From NCBI GenBank assembly GCA_950295325.1, contig OX485807.1, positions 30,227,666 through 30,291,665 on the forward strand: 64,000 nt of DNA. Direction: 5' to 3'. Shown here in pieces: positions 1 through 12,926 of the stretch; position 1 is the first letter of the stretch; each line of letters opens with the position of its first letter. Under the pieces are notes generated by a model, which did not search any database, had not been told where the DNA came from, and saw nothing but the letters and a program-made list of their open reading frames with translations. Origin of the DNA: Polytrichum commune (taxonomy: Eukaryota; Streptophyta; Polytrichopsida; Polytrichales; Polytrichaceae). The translations under genes were made by a program, and so were the position numbers.

Positions 1-144
1 CTGATCAGGGCTCTGTGCTGGTGCCCCCAACTTGTGAGAAAGCTTCTCCAAATCTACTTCGTGGAGGGTATCTATTTTCGGAAACTGCCTTCCAAGCTGG
101 GGAATGAAAGCACTTAGCACAAAGTTTTTGGAAGTCTGAGTCAC
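1..144 (-). CDS. Partial exon of unidentified gene (left edge)
   Basis: On the minus strand this stretch is open for 48 codons to the window edge and reads like real protein (it includes FIPQLGRQFPKIDTL and HEVDLEKLSHKLGAP). Its upstream side has a good acceptor, a pyrimidine-rich stretch ending TTTTCTAG immediately before GTGACTCAG at 144. The gene would run from higher coordinates leftward out of the window; I could not place the preceding exon with confidence. I do not recognise the family. A 48-codon open frame can arise by chance in plant DNA, so the call rests on the splice site plus the balanced composition. Confidence 0.4.
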   Translation of the reverse strand, partial: MTQTSKNFVLSAFIPQLGRQFPKIDTLHEVDLEKLSHKLGAPAQSPDQ

Positions 145-3100
145 CTAGAAAACGCATGCCTCTGGAGCAAGCCAGTGACCATCCAGAACTAAGTTACTGT
201 ATCGAAGTACAAGCATCAGGAACACAGTGGTTCGACATTTATTTACTTCAATTTTACTATAAACAAATTCACGTGCATCCAGAGCCAAGATCATGCAGAT
301 GTTCTGCAACTACAGTGCAGACGCTGTTCTCAGCATACCCATAAGGAATGGGTCCCAGTACAAAGAGGAGCATGTGCCTGGAGAATGTTGAATAGTGCAC
401 TATATGTATTGAAGGGGCCCATACTCTCTGAAACAACTTGCATCTGACAAGTAAATGGGGAAGATGGCCATCATTGTCTTCCACCAGTCCCCGACCACAT
501 CACGTAAGCAAGTGGGAGAAAAAATTGAGTATAAACCTGCACAGTCCGCCTACCTCTTCAGTATGACATGTTTGGGGAAACGAGAAACCCGTCGTGGTAT
601 TGAGGTATCGTGAATTCAATAATATGACAAATTGGACCTCTTTGTCATAATAACGAGGTAATTCATGTGATCATGAGGATGACTTAGAAAATTTTATTTG
701 GAATGGTGCAACCAATGATATGATGTAGTTCGTTATTGGTGTGTAAAGAAATTCATATTTTTAGAGATATTATATGAATAAAGTATGCCATGTTGGATTA
801 AACTAATGTAAGTTTCTATATAACATTTCCAATTTATATTTTTTAAGATAAATTATATGGCGTGGTACTAAAACACGTAGAATTTTCCTAGGACTCTATG
901 CCTATTTTACGATTTTAATTTTAGACAATTATAGCCAAGATTGTATTTTGATTTCCTTTATTTCTCACGGGCTATCTCATACATGATTGATCGTATTTTC
1001 CTTGGCTATCAGTAGCCTAACAACCTCTTAGTTTTTCGTGTATTTGTACTTCATTCACAAAAGTTAACTTCTACAAACTCATCTTTCCTACAGATATGAA
1101 TCAAACTTCATCTCCAAAAGCTCAGACGTGCATGCATGCGACTAAAGATGTGACCTTTACTTCATGATTTCTACAAACAAGGGGACCAACTTCTCTCAAA
1201 CAACTTGTAGAGCCGGAGTTCAACATTAACCTGCAAAATCCACGCACCGAACTTGGACTACACTTTACGACTTCTTCATTCGAACTCTACTCAGTGAAAC
1301 GTGTTGTCATATGTATCCACACTGCCTGCACAACAAGAACGTATATCCAAGCCTTACAACACTCCAACTGCGAGCAAAGTAACCACTTTATTCCATCAAA
1401 ATGGGTCCATCAGAGACGAGCTTGGAACTTGTTTCCAACACATGGAAAGCTCCAAGCTATCGAGGAGGAAACATCGGGGAGAGGGAGAGAGAGAAAGCGA
1501 GAGGCCTGGAGGAGGCAAGCAGGGTCCTATTTATTCTACCAAGGGTCGATTCTTGGCATGTTTGGTTACCGAGTCCATTCTTGCTCACGATTTTTGGGTA
1601 AAGAAGAGGTGAGAGACGGAGGATGTTTGAATAGGTGTCATCCAATAATCAGAGAAAGAGTTTGGTAACTAGTTAGTGAGATAGCAAGCGAATGACACGA
1701 AAAAGGGTGTTAAAAAGTAAGGGTTATCAGTACAATCATCTTCATGCTGATAGTGGAGCATTTGTGTGTTGTTTGTGCCATTGAGTGTGTAATCGTAGTG
1801 GTTCTAAAACCTAAGTTATTGAAGTTAGAATTTATGATTGTCATTACAAAAGCATTGCCCTTTGGAACTCAATGTTTCTTGGTGCCATTCTTTCATAGCT
1901 TAGCCTTAAATCAAGCATCCAAATTGTTAGAAATATCTATCTTTAATCTCTAGATTTCATTTTTCTACTTTACTTCAATTCGTTTTAATAAATCAAGGGG
2001 TTGAAAAATACCCCCCTCACAATTTGTAAGTAATTATATGGACCCTTCAAACACCATGAATTAGATGATTAGGTAATTGAATGGTCCATTTAATTAGTCC
2101 GGGCCATCAAAATACCCCTATATTAATACCCCTCAGTTGCACATGATATGCAACCCTCCCTGAGTAGTCAAACACCCCCCCCCCATGCCTTCATGGAAAC
2201 ACACATTGAACGCTTGGCCACATATATAAAATAGATATTAATTTAAATGTGTAAATATGAAAATTTCTCTCATGAAATATATGTGGACTTGAAGAAGGAA
2301 TCAATAATCCATTGATTTTGCCACTTCAAATTAGCAACAACTATTTTATTGAGCTTCTCCGCTATGGCCTACAATTGCATTACGTTTCTTGAGTAAAATC
2401 TAATGGGCTATCCATAAAAAATGTAGCTAACAGTTGAGCATAATGTTGACATATGCTAGTTTTACAATAGGTGGAGGTCAATCAACTTCTTTTATAATCA
2501 ACTTTGAAAACTCAACCAACCTTCAAACGGTCATAACTCTGTCAGTACAACTCATAATTGAGAAAAACTACCACCAAAAGAAGCGCAATCTCAATAGCTT
2601 TCCAACGATATGAATATCAAAGAAATTTGATAAATATTGAGTCCCAAATACTCAAAAAAAAATTTGCACCTTCTGTTTAAGGTTTAATTGAAAATTTGTT
2701 GCAAAAGAGACAAAAGCTAATGAATCTCTTTGATTAGGTTTTGAGATAGAGAAACTAATTCCCTTAGTTCCCATGTTTTGACATCATTTACAACAAATTT
2801 TTCTTTTATCCACATTTCATATATGTGAAAGTTACATAAATTTCAAATTAACTATGTACTTATACATGTGAGAGACCCATCACATAAGCATTTAGTACCT
2901 CTATAATATGAAATTTGAGGGGTCTGAGAGTGTCGTATTAACAATGTCCCAATTGTATTATAGAGAAATATTCTAACTAGAGAGTCCGGTTTACAAAAGC
3001 CGCATCATTATATAATCAAGTGTTGTATACATTAAAGAGGAGGGACTGTACCATTGCTCCTTCCCTAAATCTTGCCTCCTGAAGTTGTCACCTCCACAAG

Positions 3101-3527
3101 ATGTGAGAGTTACTTTCATTTCTGATATAAAAGTGAAAGCTGAAGAGAAGAAAATTTTGCAACTCACAATTAAAACTATGACTTATCACTATTCCTAGTT
3201 GTATTCCATTACCAGCCTGCCAGAATGCCCTGAAAACATTTATATACAGAAAATCCAGAATTGGTCACAATCAAGCCATAACCTCACAGTATTTAATTAA
3301 CAAAACATGTTTTCAACTTCTACACAACTCTCCGCCTAAAGGCAGCAACAAACTTACAGGGAGGCAGTTTGTTAGTATTCTCTCTCAGTAAGTTTTGTTG
3401 AATAATATCCAGCATTTTGCTTGTCATCATGGTTGTGTTTCTTTTGAGTATATCAAAGTTCATAGAAATTGGTTGAGTCTTTACACCAGTCATATATTTC
3501 CTGCAACCCACTACAAGGCATCAAGCC
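145..3527. other. No supportable gene; AT-rich DNA
   Basis: Open frames are short and have no recognisable domain. A GA-rich purine run lies near 1477-1507 and a poly-C run near 2166-2185. Upstream exons or an intron of the minus-strand gene at 1-144 may lie here, but none could be pinned down. Confidence 0.5.
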
Positions 3528-3530
3528 TTA

Positions 3531-4046
3531 GGGCATCGCCAGTGGATCTAGGTAAAGCTCACTGCAAACCAAAACCTATCTTTTGACTGACCTAAAATTA
3601 GAAACTGAAATTACCATCATTAGAAGCACACCTAAATAAACGTGAGATATTTCTCAAGAAAAAAGAATTGTAAAAATTTGACGTAGGTGAAATCCCTCAT
3701 TGAAATAACCACATTTTCAAAATTTAGAGGGAGTGCACCAAATCTTGCTTAAAAATGGACAGATCCTCCCACACTCCCTGTAATGTCAAAAATTTGGAGG
3801 GAGTGTGGGAGGATCTTTCCATTTTTAAGCAAGATTTGGTGCACTCCCTCTAAATTTTGAAAATGTGGTTATTTCAATGAGGGATTTCACCTACGTCAAA
3901 TTTTTACAATTCTTTTTTCTTGAGAAATATCTCACGTTTATTTAGGTGTGCTTCTAATGATGGTAATTTCAGTTTCTAATTTTAGGTCAGTCAAAAGATA
4001 GGTTTTGGTTTGCAGTGAGCTTTACCTAGATCCACTGGCGATGCCC
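3531..4046. mobile_element. Tourist-like foldback MITE, near-perfect 249-bp arms
   Basis: Two 249-bp arms (3531-3779 and 3798-4046) are inverted copies differing, as far as I can read, at a single base, and are separated by an 18-bp loop. The ends are GGGCATCGCCAGTGG and its complement. The flanks carry a direct TTA (3528-3530 and 4047-4049), the 3-bp target duplication typical of PIF/Harbinger-Tourist elements. The element has no coding capacity; short open frames in its arms are mirror images of each other. Arms this similar point either to a recent origin or to gene conversion. A transcript would fold into a long hairpin and could feed small-RNA production. Confidence 0.9.
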
Positions 4047-4049
4047 TTA

Positions 4050-7000
4050 GACAAACAACCTGCACCTCAGAGACAACTTTTGAAACAAACATAGAAAATA
4101 CAACCCATTGATAGACACATAAAAACACAAAGGATGAAGAGTAAATCCTTATGTAACTATCTCGGTGGGAGTACAAGACGTCTACATGAGCACTCGCTCA
4201 CAGTATTCAAAGACCTCAACATCCTTGAACCTAACATCAATAACCTCATGACATTTCATATACCAAAATATTATAGAATATCTCACTAACCTAATCCTCA
4301 AAAGGAAATTCAACCCTATTACAACTTTCTTACCCCGCCCCCCCTCCACCTATACAATTCTCATCTTCTTCTTTTTTTCTTTCCCTTGACCTTAAAGTCC
4401 ATAGGAAGCCCACCTTCTTGAAGGAAGGCAACACACCTTATTTGCATCATGAATGCCCATGACCAATATAAGGAGAATGGATCACATTCACCCTGGTGCA
4501 TGAATTGGCATCTAATTTCTTTCTTTTGTTCTTTTCAACATCATGTGCTTCCCTGCCCCACCCCTCGAGGTATGACAATTGCACTTATTGACACTCCGAG
4601 CTTGGCATTGATTCCTTTTTTAACATACCACACCTGCACCCACCACTAAAGTACCAACACGCTTATACTCAAGCTTTCAAAACCCACTGCTAACATTACC
4701 CCCCCCCCCCCCAAGAACTTATCACACCCATGAGCTACTAAATCCCTCTCAAATCCAAAACTTTTTGACAATTTTGATTGATCATACCCCAAACTAATGC
4801 ACACTAAAAATCTACATTGCCATCTTAACACATTATACCCATCACTTAACCTACAACACTTATTTAATCGTACTTTCTTAGCCCTCCCTACTCACATTGG
4901 CATTAATACTAGTATGTGCTATGGTTAATCCCAAGACCATGTATGGGTGAATTGGGTATCTTTCATGCCACATGCAAACAAATTGGTAGATACATGAACA
5001 AAGTTGCAAACTCAAACTAACATTAGCAGATAACACATGCATAGAGCACACTTTCCATTTGACGCAAGTCATCTTTAGCACATGACCCAAAACTAGAGTC
5101 GAGTTCAATCCATTGGTTTTTTTTTGCAAAGTCAAGAGTGCACACTAATTCCAACCTTTGTTGATGATACAATGGGTTCAAACTCATTATCAATACAAGA
5201 GCAATGCAAGTGACAAGTTTCAACTCCTCAACTTCAAAAATACTTATCTAAATACATAAGGAAAATATGTAATGTTCAAGAAACATCCATGGCTTCTAGT
5301 GTTATTGAGAGGGAGGCTCTAGTTTAGGCAAGGTCCTATTTATATTGAAATGTAATAGCCATCACAAATATGTGATGTTTGCCATGTATTCCCATATGTC
5401 TTCATGTTCCTTAAAATCAAGCATCTCAAGCTCATACTTTTATTGAGCTACTCAAGTAAGCATTATTTTACTTGATATTAGAGATTGGTCCAATTCCATG
5501 TAGCATCATTTCTTACTAAATTAAATAATACACAAATAGATTATAGGACATCTTTGAGAATATGAAGCCAAAATCTACAACTCATCTTTTAGCTACCAAT
5601 GAGGAGTATTTTACAAACCACCATACTAGTAGGATATTTGGTGAAATCATAGATAAATCACTAAACACTCCAATAGTTTAAAGAAACAAATCGCCATTGA
5701 GTCTTTAAGAATGTAACCACCCAAAAAAAGAAAATCTTGTGAATGAAATGCACAAATATCGAAAGAAGCAACCAAATTACGATTAGAATGATATCACCTT
5801 GAGAGTGTCATGATGGTTGTGTTGTTAACAATGTTAAAGTTTACTTGACATATATGATATATGTATAGGAGAAACAAATGGGCCACATAGTGAAGATTAT
5901 GCTCATTCTAAACTTGTAACAAAATCTTGAGTGCGATACAATAAAGGAGGCCAAATATGTGAAACTTGCTTAAATGTGTTATAGGATAGAAGGAGAATGG
6001 TGCACCTTGAAAAGTACCTTGCTTGAAGCTACACAACAAGATTAGAAAGCCTTACCATCGCTATGCATCAAAACCCAATAGCTAGACGACCATATCAAGA
6101 GGAGCAAAACAAACAACACAGGGCTCAAATCATAACGGGGGAATAGCCACATCAACCAACATGATGGAGAGATATCACAAGCAAATATGAAAGAGTAGAT
6201 CGAAGTCGAGAAACATTGGTGTCCGAGTGATGCATTGCCAACAAATAGATCACAAGAAGAGACAAATTAGAAGTTGGGTCTCATTGAAACCCTAACCAAT
6301 AACCACAAAACACATATGGAAGAATGATGCATTAAATCCCTAATCACCATGAGCAACACGGACGTACACCAAGGTTTGCCACCATAGAGCACTACAATAT
6401 CTTGACATTACAGAAATCCATGCATCCTCTCACAATAATGTCTCAACACTTATCATCCTCCTACTCATACCTCCCCACCTCCACTCCTCATCGCTACACC
6501 AAAGGGACAACATCACAACTAACTACATGGGTGCAACACCACAAGGCCACATATTTGGAGGTCACCACCTCAATACCCCAACAACATGGAGGAGAGACGA
6601 ACCGCCACACACCAATGGCGCCCAAGACCCAAAACATGTACGTCACACCCTCAATGCCTGGCAAAATCAAGACACATATCTTAGTGAATAACACATTCAA
6701 CAAATTTCGGTGCATACTACATTCCACGTATTTGATGCATAAAACATTAGCACATCTTGTTTGTAGAACACATTAGCAGATGCGGTGCAAAACCGAGGAG
6801 ATGGGAGCAAGGAACATTCCCAATGTCCAAGGAGGGTCAGTGGCTCAAAGGATGACTAACGTTGTTGGAGCTGACTCCGTCCATGGTTTTGTGTAGTCAA
6901 GCAAGTTGTGGGTAGCAACGTGGGTTGGACCAGTAAATTCTGGTCCGGGCATTGATGCGTGGGCCAAGGGCGGTGGATTCTTAGGCGGATAGAGCTCAAT

Positions 7001-7420
7001 AGGGGTGTTTTAGTGTCTAGCATATCTTTCACATATGATGCCCAATTTGGGTGGGGTTTTCTCCCTTAGGACAAGGTGATAGTTGTGCATAACTTGACCA
7101 AATGGATTTGGAAGAAAAAAAATGAGTGCGCATGTTGCTTGCTTGATGGAAAGGGGTAAATCTCCCAAAATGACCTCATGTGGCCCCTCCAGCCTTGCAG
7201 GTGATGGACTTCATTTAAGTTTGCTAAAAAAAATTCAAATTTTTGGGAGTATCTCATTTGTCATTCATACAACATATTATGGCAAAGTTGCCAACTTTCT
7301 AAAATTTGTGGCATGACTGAAATTGTCATGAAGCAAAAATAAAATAAAATATTCCCTACATGCCCCCCCCCCCTAGTGGAAGGTTTTATTTGAGATATGT
7401 GTCCTTTGGAATGTCTCTTG
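4050..7420. other. No supportable gene
   Basis: This is low-complexity, AT-rich DNA with poly-C runs (near 4335 and 4700). Short open frames on both strands lack known motifs or plausible splice structure. No terminal repeats or target duplications were found. Confidence 0.45.
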
Positions 7421-7575
7421 ATGCAAATGCCTACACATTCTTATCCATGCACATGATTTTGTTTTGGCATTGGGAGGTTTTTTGATGCATATGCCTACAC
7501 ATTCTTGTCTAGGCATTTGGTTTTGTCTTGGCAACGGGAGGTATCCCGATGGAGATGCTTGCACACTCGCCATTT
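7421..7575. repeat. 64-bp tandem repeat, about 2.4 copies
   Basis: Units begin at 7421, 7485 and 7549, an exact 64-bp spacing, each starting with a form of ATGCAAATGCCTACACATTC followed by a G/T-rich half. Copies have drifted by about 10-20 percent. The period is not a multiple of three, so this is not a repeat inside a coding frame. Confidence 0.75.
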
Positions 7576-10500
7576 GTGTCGACTAAACAATCTAACGTTG
7601 CTCTTGGATGTGTTAAAAAATGTAAACTAATAGTGACAACAACCTTCCACGACACATGCACCATCAAGAAGTGTTTTCCTTTGGTTATTTGCAATGATAA
7701 GGCATTTACAACTTGGGGGTTAGTGTTTCAACAATGGGTGGATAGAATGATTCTAGATGGTCATGGGCTTTCATACTTAGGTACATCCAAATGACCTCCT
7801 CTCATGAAATATGATGTGAGCCGCATTCAAGGCCTTCTAGATGAAATGCTTCAAGAGATTGGCACCTTATTTCTTGAGAAGAAAGTGTGCTTCAAAGTTG
7901 TGCAACCCTGATATGGAATCTTTTGTATCCCTTGTTGATATGTGCAACCTAAAAAATGATGAAACCATTATCAAGCAAGAGCTTATGACACGGAATGGTT
8001 GGGAACGGGTCGACCATGGGTGCTTAGCTCATCATTTCATCTCTTCATGCCCTTATGGGGATACCACTCAAATCTAACAAAATTCTACTCAATTTTCAAT
8101 GTGGTGCAAATTTGATATTATCGGGTCTCTACAAATGAGTTGCTTCTGCTAAGTTATCATAACAAAAACTTAGTACACACATTGCCAAGATGCAGCAGCA
8201 AGGATCAAAAGCTTTCAGTAGAATTCAATGCTAAAGCGAATTGTTGATGCAACACAAAGGGCTAATAACAAACAAAGCACGTTGCAATCAAGGTAGTCGA
8301 AGATGAAATGCCACATGCATAGCAAAAACTAAAGGATGTTGCCATGGAGGAGGTAGAAGACGTGCATGGCCAGGATTTCAATAAATTTGACAATGGGATG
8401 GAGATTTGCAATCTTGATGATATAGAGATAGTTAGAGAGGGGGCTCAAACACTCACAAAGCATAGGGAGAGCTTCCAATGCCCCGAGCTGGATATAAATC
8501 CCTAGTCACTCTCCACCTCACTTGATTTGTGTTCTTGCCTATGAAGTTGCAACGGCACTTACTTACTCCCAACCTTGCATTTTCTACGCCCCCACCTCCA
8601 CCTCATGCACCTAATGTAGTAGGAGATATTCACTACTGCGGAATTGAGGAAGATGAATATTTGGAGGTTATTGCACCAACGCTTGAACCTCTTCAATCTA
8701 AGCATATACCCCCCCCCCCTTGGGACCTACCCATTAAAAACTAAAGGCCCAAATGGTTGGGGGTTCCCTTCTGGGGTACAAACACAATGTTTGTTGAAGG
8801 TGGAGAATTAGATTGCTCATAGTCATAGAAGTGTAATACTAGAAGGTAGAGCATTAGATTGCTCGTAGTCAATAGAAATGTAAGGGATGAGGCATGAGAA
8901 ACAATAAGGTTAGAATAAGGCCACATTGATGGTCCAAGAGGGAAAAGAGTTATCCCATATTGTTTGTATGAATCAAGAAAAAGAAGAAAAGAAATAAAAG
9001 GCAAAGCAGGGAGAGCATGAGACCATCTCATTCCAAGCATTGTTCATATGCCTTTGTGTATGTGTAATATCCTTGTGCAACCTCATCTCTAGTCTTATTG
9101 ACTTCCAATAAAGTCATCATATGGCAACATGAAGGACAAGAAACAAAAAATTGTTGAGTCTATTGGTGCAAAGGCAACAATTTAACAAGAGATGTTAGCC
9201 ACACACACGACTTCAAGAAGTGTGTTTTATTTTTCCTTTTGTATTTGAATTCTTAGTTAGATTGGTATATCTGAGGACAGAGGCCTCTCAATGTTTGTCT
9301 CTTCACACTAGTGCATTGAGTGGAAGAGGTTCATATATTCAATTTCTTAAATTATGTTATGTTGTATTACAACATCAGCTAACTTGCCTCCCCAATCTAT
9401 TAGTGTGCCATCAATAAGATATTTATTAGTATTTGATTTGAATGGTCGTTTGTTCTCCAGCCTGGTTAAATAAAAAAGACAAGATTTTATTGCAATTGTG
9501 CACCCACGAGCTTCTAAACTGGTGCCACAATAAGGTTGACATTTTGTTTGGAACTTCTATTGAGAAGCCAAAGCCATGTAGGTGATTGACCCCTTAATGG
9601 AAGAATGCAAATACTTCAAATTTGATGAAGAGGTTATCAAGATCACTGCATTGTTTTCAAGCAGAATGATAAACAAGAACAACCATTTTTTAATGGAAGA
9701 CCTACAACTTAGGGTTTTTAAGAAAATGAACAATGCCACATTACATAATGTTATGCTTGTGCATTATTCTTAAGATTATTCTTGTAGATTATTCTTTTCT
9801 CCTAATCATTGGAGTCAAGCAATCCATCCTCCCATTTTTAGAGTTGATCCGAAGACTGAAAACAAGTACCTCCTTGGTCCATTGCTTGAGTGGTTGAGAC
9901 ACCTTGTGGACTCACACATAGTTGTCATGTTTCTTTGGAAAAGATCCCCCTCCCATCTAGGAAATCCCAACTTCATAAGTCTAATGCTCATTGGGTTTTA
10001 CTAGTAAACCGTTACATGAGAAGGTATTGCCTTCCAAATGTGGATAGAGCAAAGGAGTTCATGCCAAAGTGTTAGCATCGGAAAATCTCATGATGCATTC
10101 TCCAGGGTTTCATGGTGCTATGTTATTTTTCAGATTTCAAGGGGAAGAAATTCACAAAAAATAAAATTAAAAAAGTGATTCTCCTTCCTCTCAGGCATTG
10201 TTGTAGAGAATTTTTTATTTTCTTGTTCCAACTCCAAGGGACAATGGATACTCTAGGTACTCTAGGAACATCCACATGGGCCAATTACTTTCAAAATGCG
10301 GTTCAACACATCTTCACCATATGTCCATGTCCTCATGTTCCCTTGAGAGTGTCATGGAGGCGGGCTTGGGTTTACATATTTTTTAGTTTTCTTCAGGTTC
10401 TATGTTCTTCCTTGGGAAATGAAATTTTGATATATGACTTTAACATTTCATAATGTTTTGATATTCATCAAGAACACAGGGACCGTAAGTTGTATTTAGA

Positions 10501-10656
10501 AATACTTTCAAGTCTATGTAAGTGTTTCTTTGTATATTACCAAGAAAGGTTTGAGCTTCCATGAATGAATATGTATTAATGTAGTTGTTGTTTGTTCCAC
10601 ATTATCCCAACACATTTGTTTCTTGAAATTGGGAAAACATGTTTCTAAAGTTTCTT
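7576..10656. other. No supportable gene
   Basis: Several 60-110 codon open frames occur (for example 7841-8077, 9582-9773, 10112-10453), but none has a recognisable domain. Old, unrecognisable repeat remains are possible. Confidence 0.4.
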
Positions 10657-12926
10657 GAAATTAAGAAAACGAGTTTTCTAAAGTGGCTCGTTTTCTCAAT
10701 GCATCGAGTGTCCCAATTTCAAACTAGATTGTACAGAGCTCTGGATCAAGTTTTGTCATGCAAAACCATGTGTACACACTGGAGTATTGGAAAATGCTAC
10801 GCACACTTTCTGCCAAAGTTTATGTAATCTTACACACTAAACTTTAGAAATGACATGTCCAAACATTGCTCATTTGTAATGTTCTTCTCATTAATATCTC
10901 TAGCATTCAATGGCTAAATAACAATGGTAAAATAATTTACATGCATTGAACAAATGGATGTCTGAAAACTTATCACTCAAGCAGTGTATCACTCTTTGCA
11001 CATTCTTCGCTCCAATAGCCCTACATTCTTCAACAGTGCCAAGGCAATTGCAATCACTTCCATCATGAAGAGGGTACATTTCCTCTGTTCATCTGCAAGA
11101 GGATCAACCATTTGTTGAGAATTTGTGCCATAAACTTTAACTTAAATTGGTCCACTTTATGGAGAGCCAATGTTACTTTGATGGGCTTTGAAGAATGGCA
11201 TGTGGATGAGCTCAAATCAGAAGACATATTTTCATCAGTTATGAAAGAATCTAATAGCTTGAACCTGAGTGAAAGTGAACTGGCTATAAACCCTTTGAAG
11301 TTCAAAGGCTTGATCATATTTTTATGCACGCAATCAATCTTACTTGATGACTTCACCATGCTGCATTCTCCTCACTTTACAAATGGCCTTTTACATGTAA
11401 CTAAGTACATATAAAACCTCCGATGTTTATTTTTAAAAGGTGCGCTCTTCCAAGTCATTCTTGTCCTCAAAAAACATGCCCATATGGTCAAGTTGTAGCT
11501 CCACAGCTGCCATATTTTTTTTTCATGTTTGAAATCTCTTCTCCATCATGGGCATCATTTCTTTTAGCCTTGAATCCATAGTTTTCGTATCGACACTCAC
11601 CTTCAACCTCTAGGAATAGAGATTCTTACTTATTTAGTATCTAATGCAGAGGAGCTCCAAGTGGCCTCAATTTTGCATCAGCTGGCCCTCATGAACCTCC
11701 AAGATCAGCTTCATTTTTTAGAGCATCTTTTAGGTAGATCCCTTCTTCATCAACCCCACAAATTTAGTTACCATATTCTATGGAAATTTTCTTTTGGCAT
11801 CATTTTAAATATATTTTGCATAGCTCATGTTTATATGATGTATGCACCCAAACCCTTTTGCGAAATCATGGGAGCTCACGGTGTGCTAATTGTAATTTTG
11901 AAAATTTGGCTTGCATTTTGTCAGTTAGAATGTCCATATGATATATCTACATAAAGTTTTTTTTTTTCTCTGTTGTTGTGATCGTTCATGGTCACATTTA
12001 GATGAAAGTAACTGAAAAACTAATTTTCATACCACTATCAAAAACAATATTTGTGTAAAGAAACGTCGATGAATGATAAGTTTTGCCACTTGTGCTATTC
12101 TTTAATCTAAATGAAACGATATGTTTCGGATCCTTGCATGTTGTGCACAATAGACCAAATTGGTCTAAGGTGGTGTGACAATCTTCTTCAAATATATCCG
12201 ATTCATATCCTGCTTTTGCAACACCTTCAATATTAATGGAGTATCCATAAAATCCACATTGAGGGCCGCCCTAGCACCAAATTTGCGTAACCAATGATTC
12301 AACTGGTGAAGAAGGTTGATAATCACTTCAAATTCTTTGGCAATTGATTTGAGCTGATCTCCAAAATTAAATTCATAGTTCTCAAAAATGTTTGTAGTTT
12401 TCTTTGGTTACTATGCTTCATTGGCACAATTGATAACCCATTATTCAGACATCATTAGGACAAACCAGTTCATAAATTCAATGAAGATCATGACACTTCA
12501 AATTGCAGAAATTGATATGAGGCCTTCCCATAAGGCAACAATGTCTTAAAGCAGCACCCTCCTTTTGACGACACTTATTTTTCATCCTTAAGCCGTCAAC
12601 AAGTGAGTGCAACACTGCCATCGAGTAAGTCATTGTTAAAAGTGATTAATGATATGCAGTATCAAGTGTAAAATAACACCACTTTGGCCATTAATAATAG
12701 TGGTGTAAGAAGAATGCACAAAGGCTTTTAGAAGAGCACCAACTTTGGCCAAGCACAATGGCTAATTGGGGATGCCAAGCACCAAGGTGATGTCAGAAGT
12801 GATCAACAAAGGGGGGGACTACACCTTTATTTAATAAAAGATCTTCACCTGTAATAAAATTGATTTTGTGGTGATTCTCACCTAGCAATCAACGAGCCAC
12901 TTTAGAAAACTCGTTTTCTGAATTTC
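10657..12926. repeat. Inverted repeat pair bounding 2.27 kb, possible old DNA transposon
   Basis: A ~36-bp sequence at 10657-10692 (core GAGTTTTCTAAAGTGGCTCG) recurs in inverted orientation at 12891-12926 with only a few differences. A diverged partial copy lies at 10625-10652 and a rearranged one at 13027-13052. This geometry fits the terminal repeats of a DNA transposon. I found no target duplication and no transposase-like frame between the arms, so the class is unknown and it may be only a repeat cluster. Confidence 0.45.

Noticed and set aside
3395-4176. Two frames with the same C terminus (ASPVDLGKAHCKPKPIF)
   Set aside because: The identity arises because they cover the two arms of the 3531-4046 inverted repeat.
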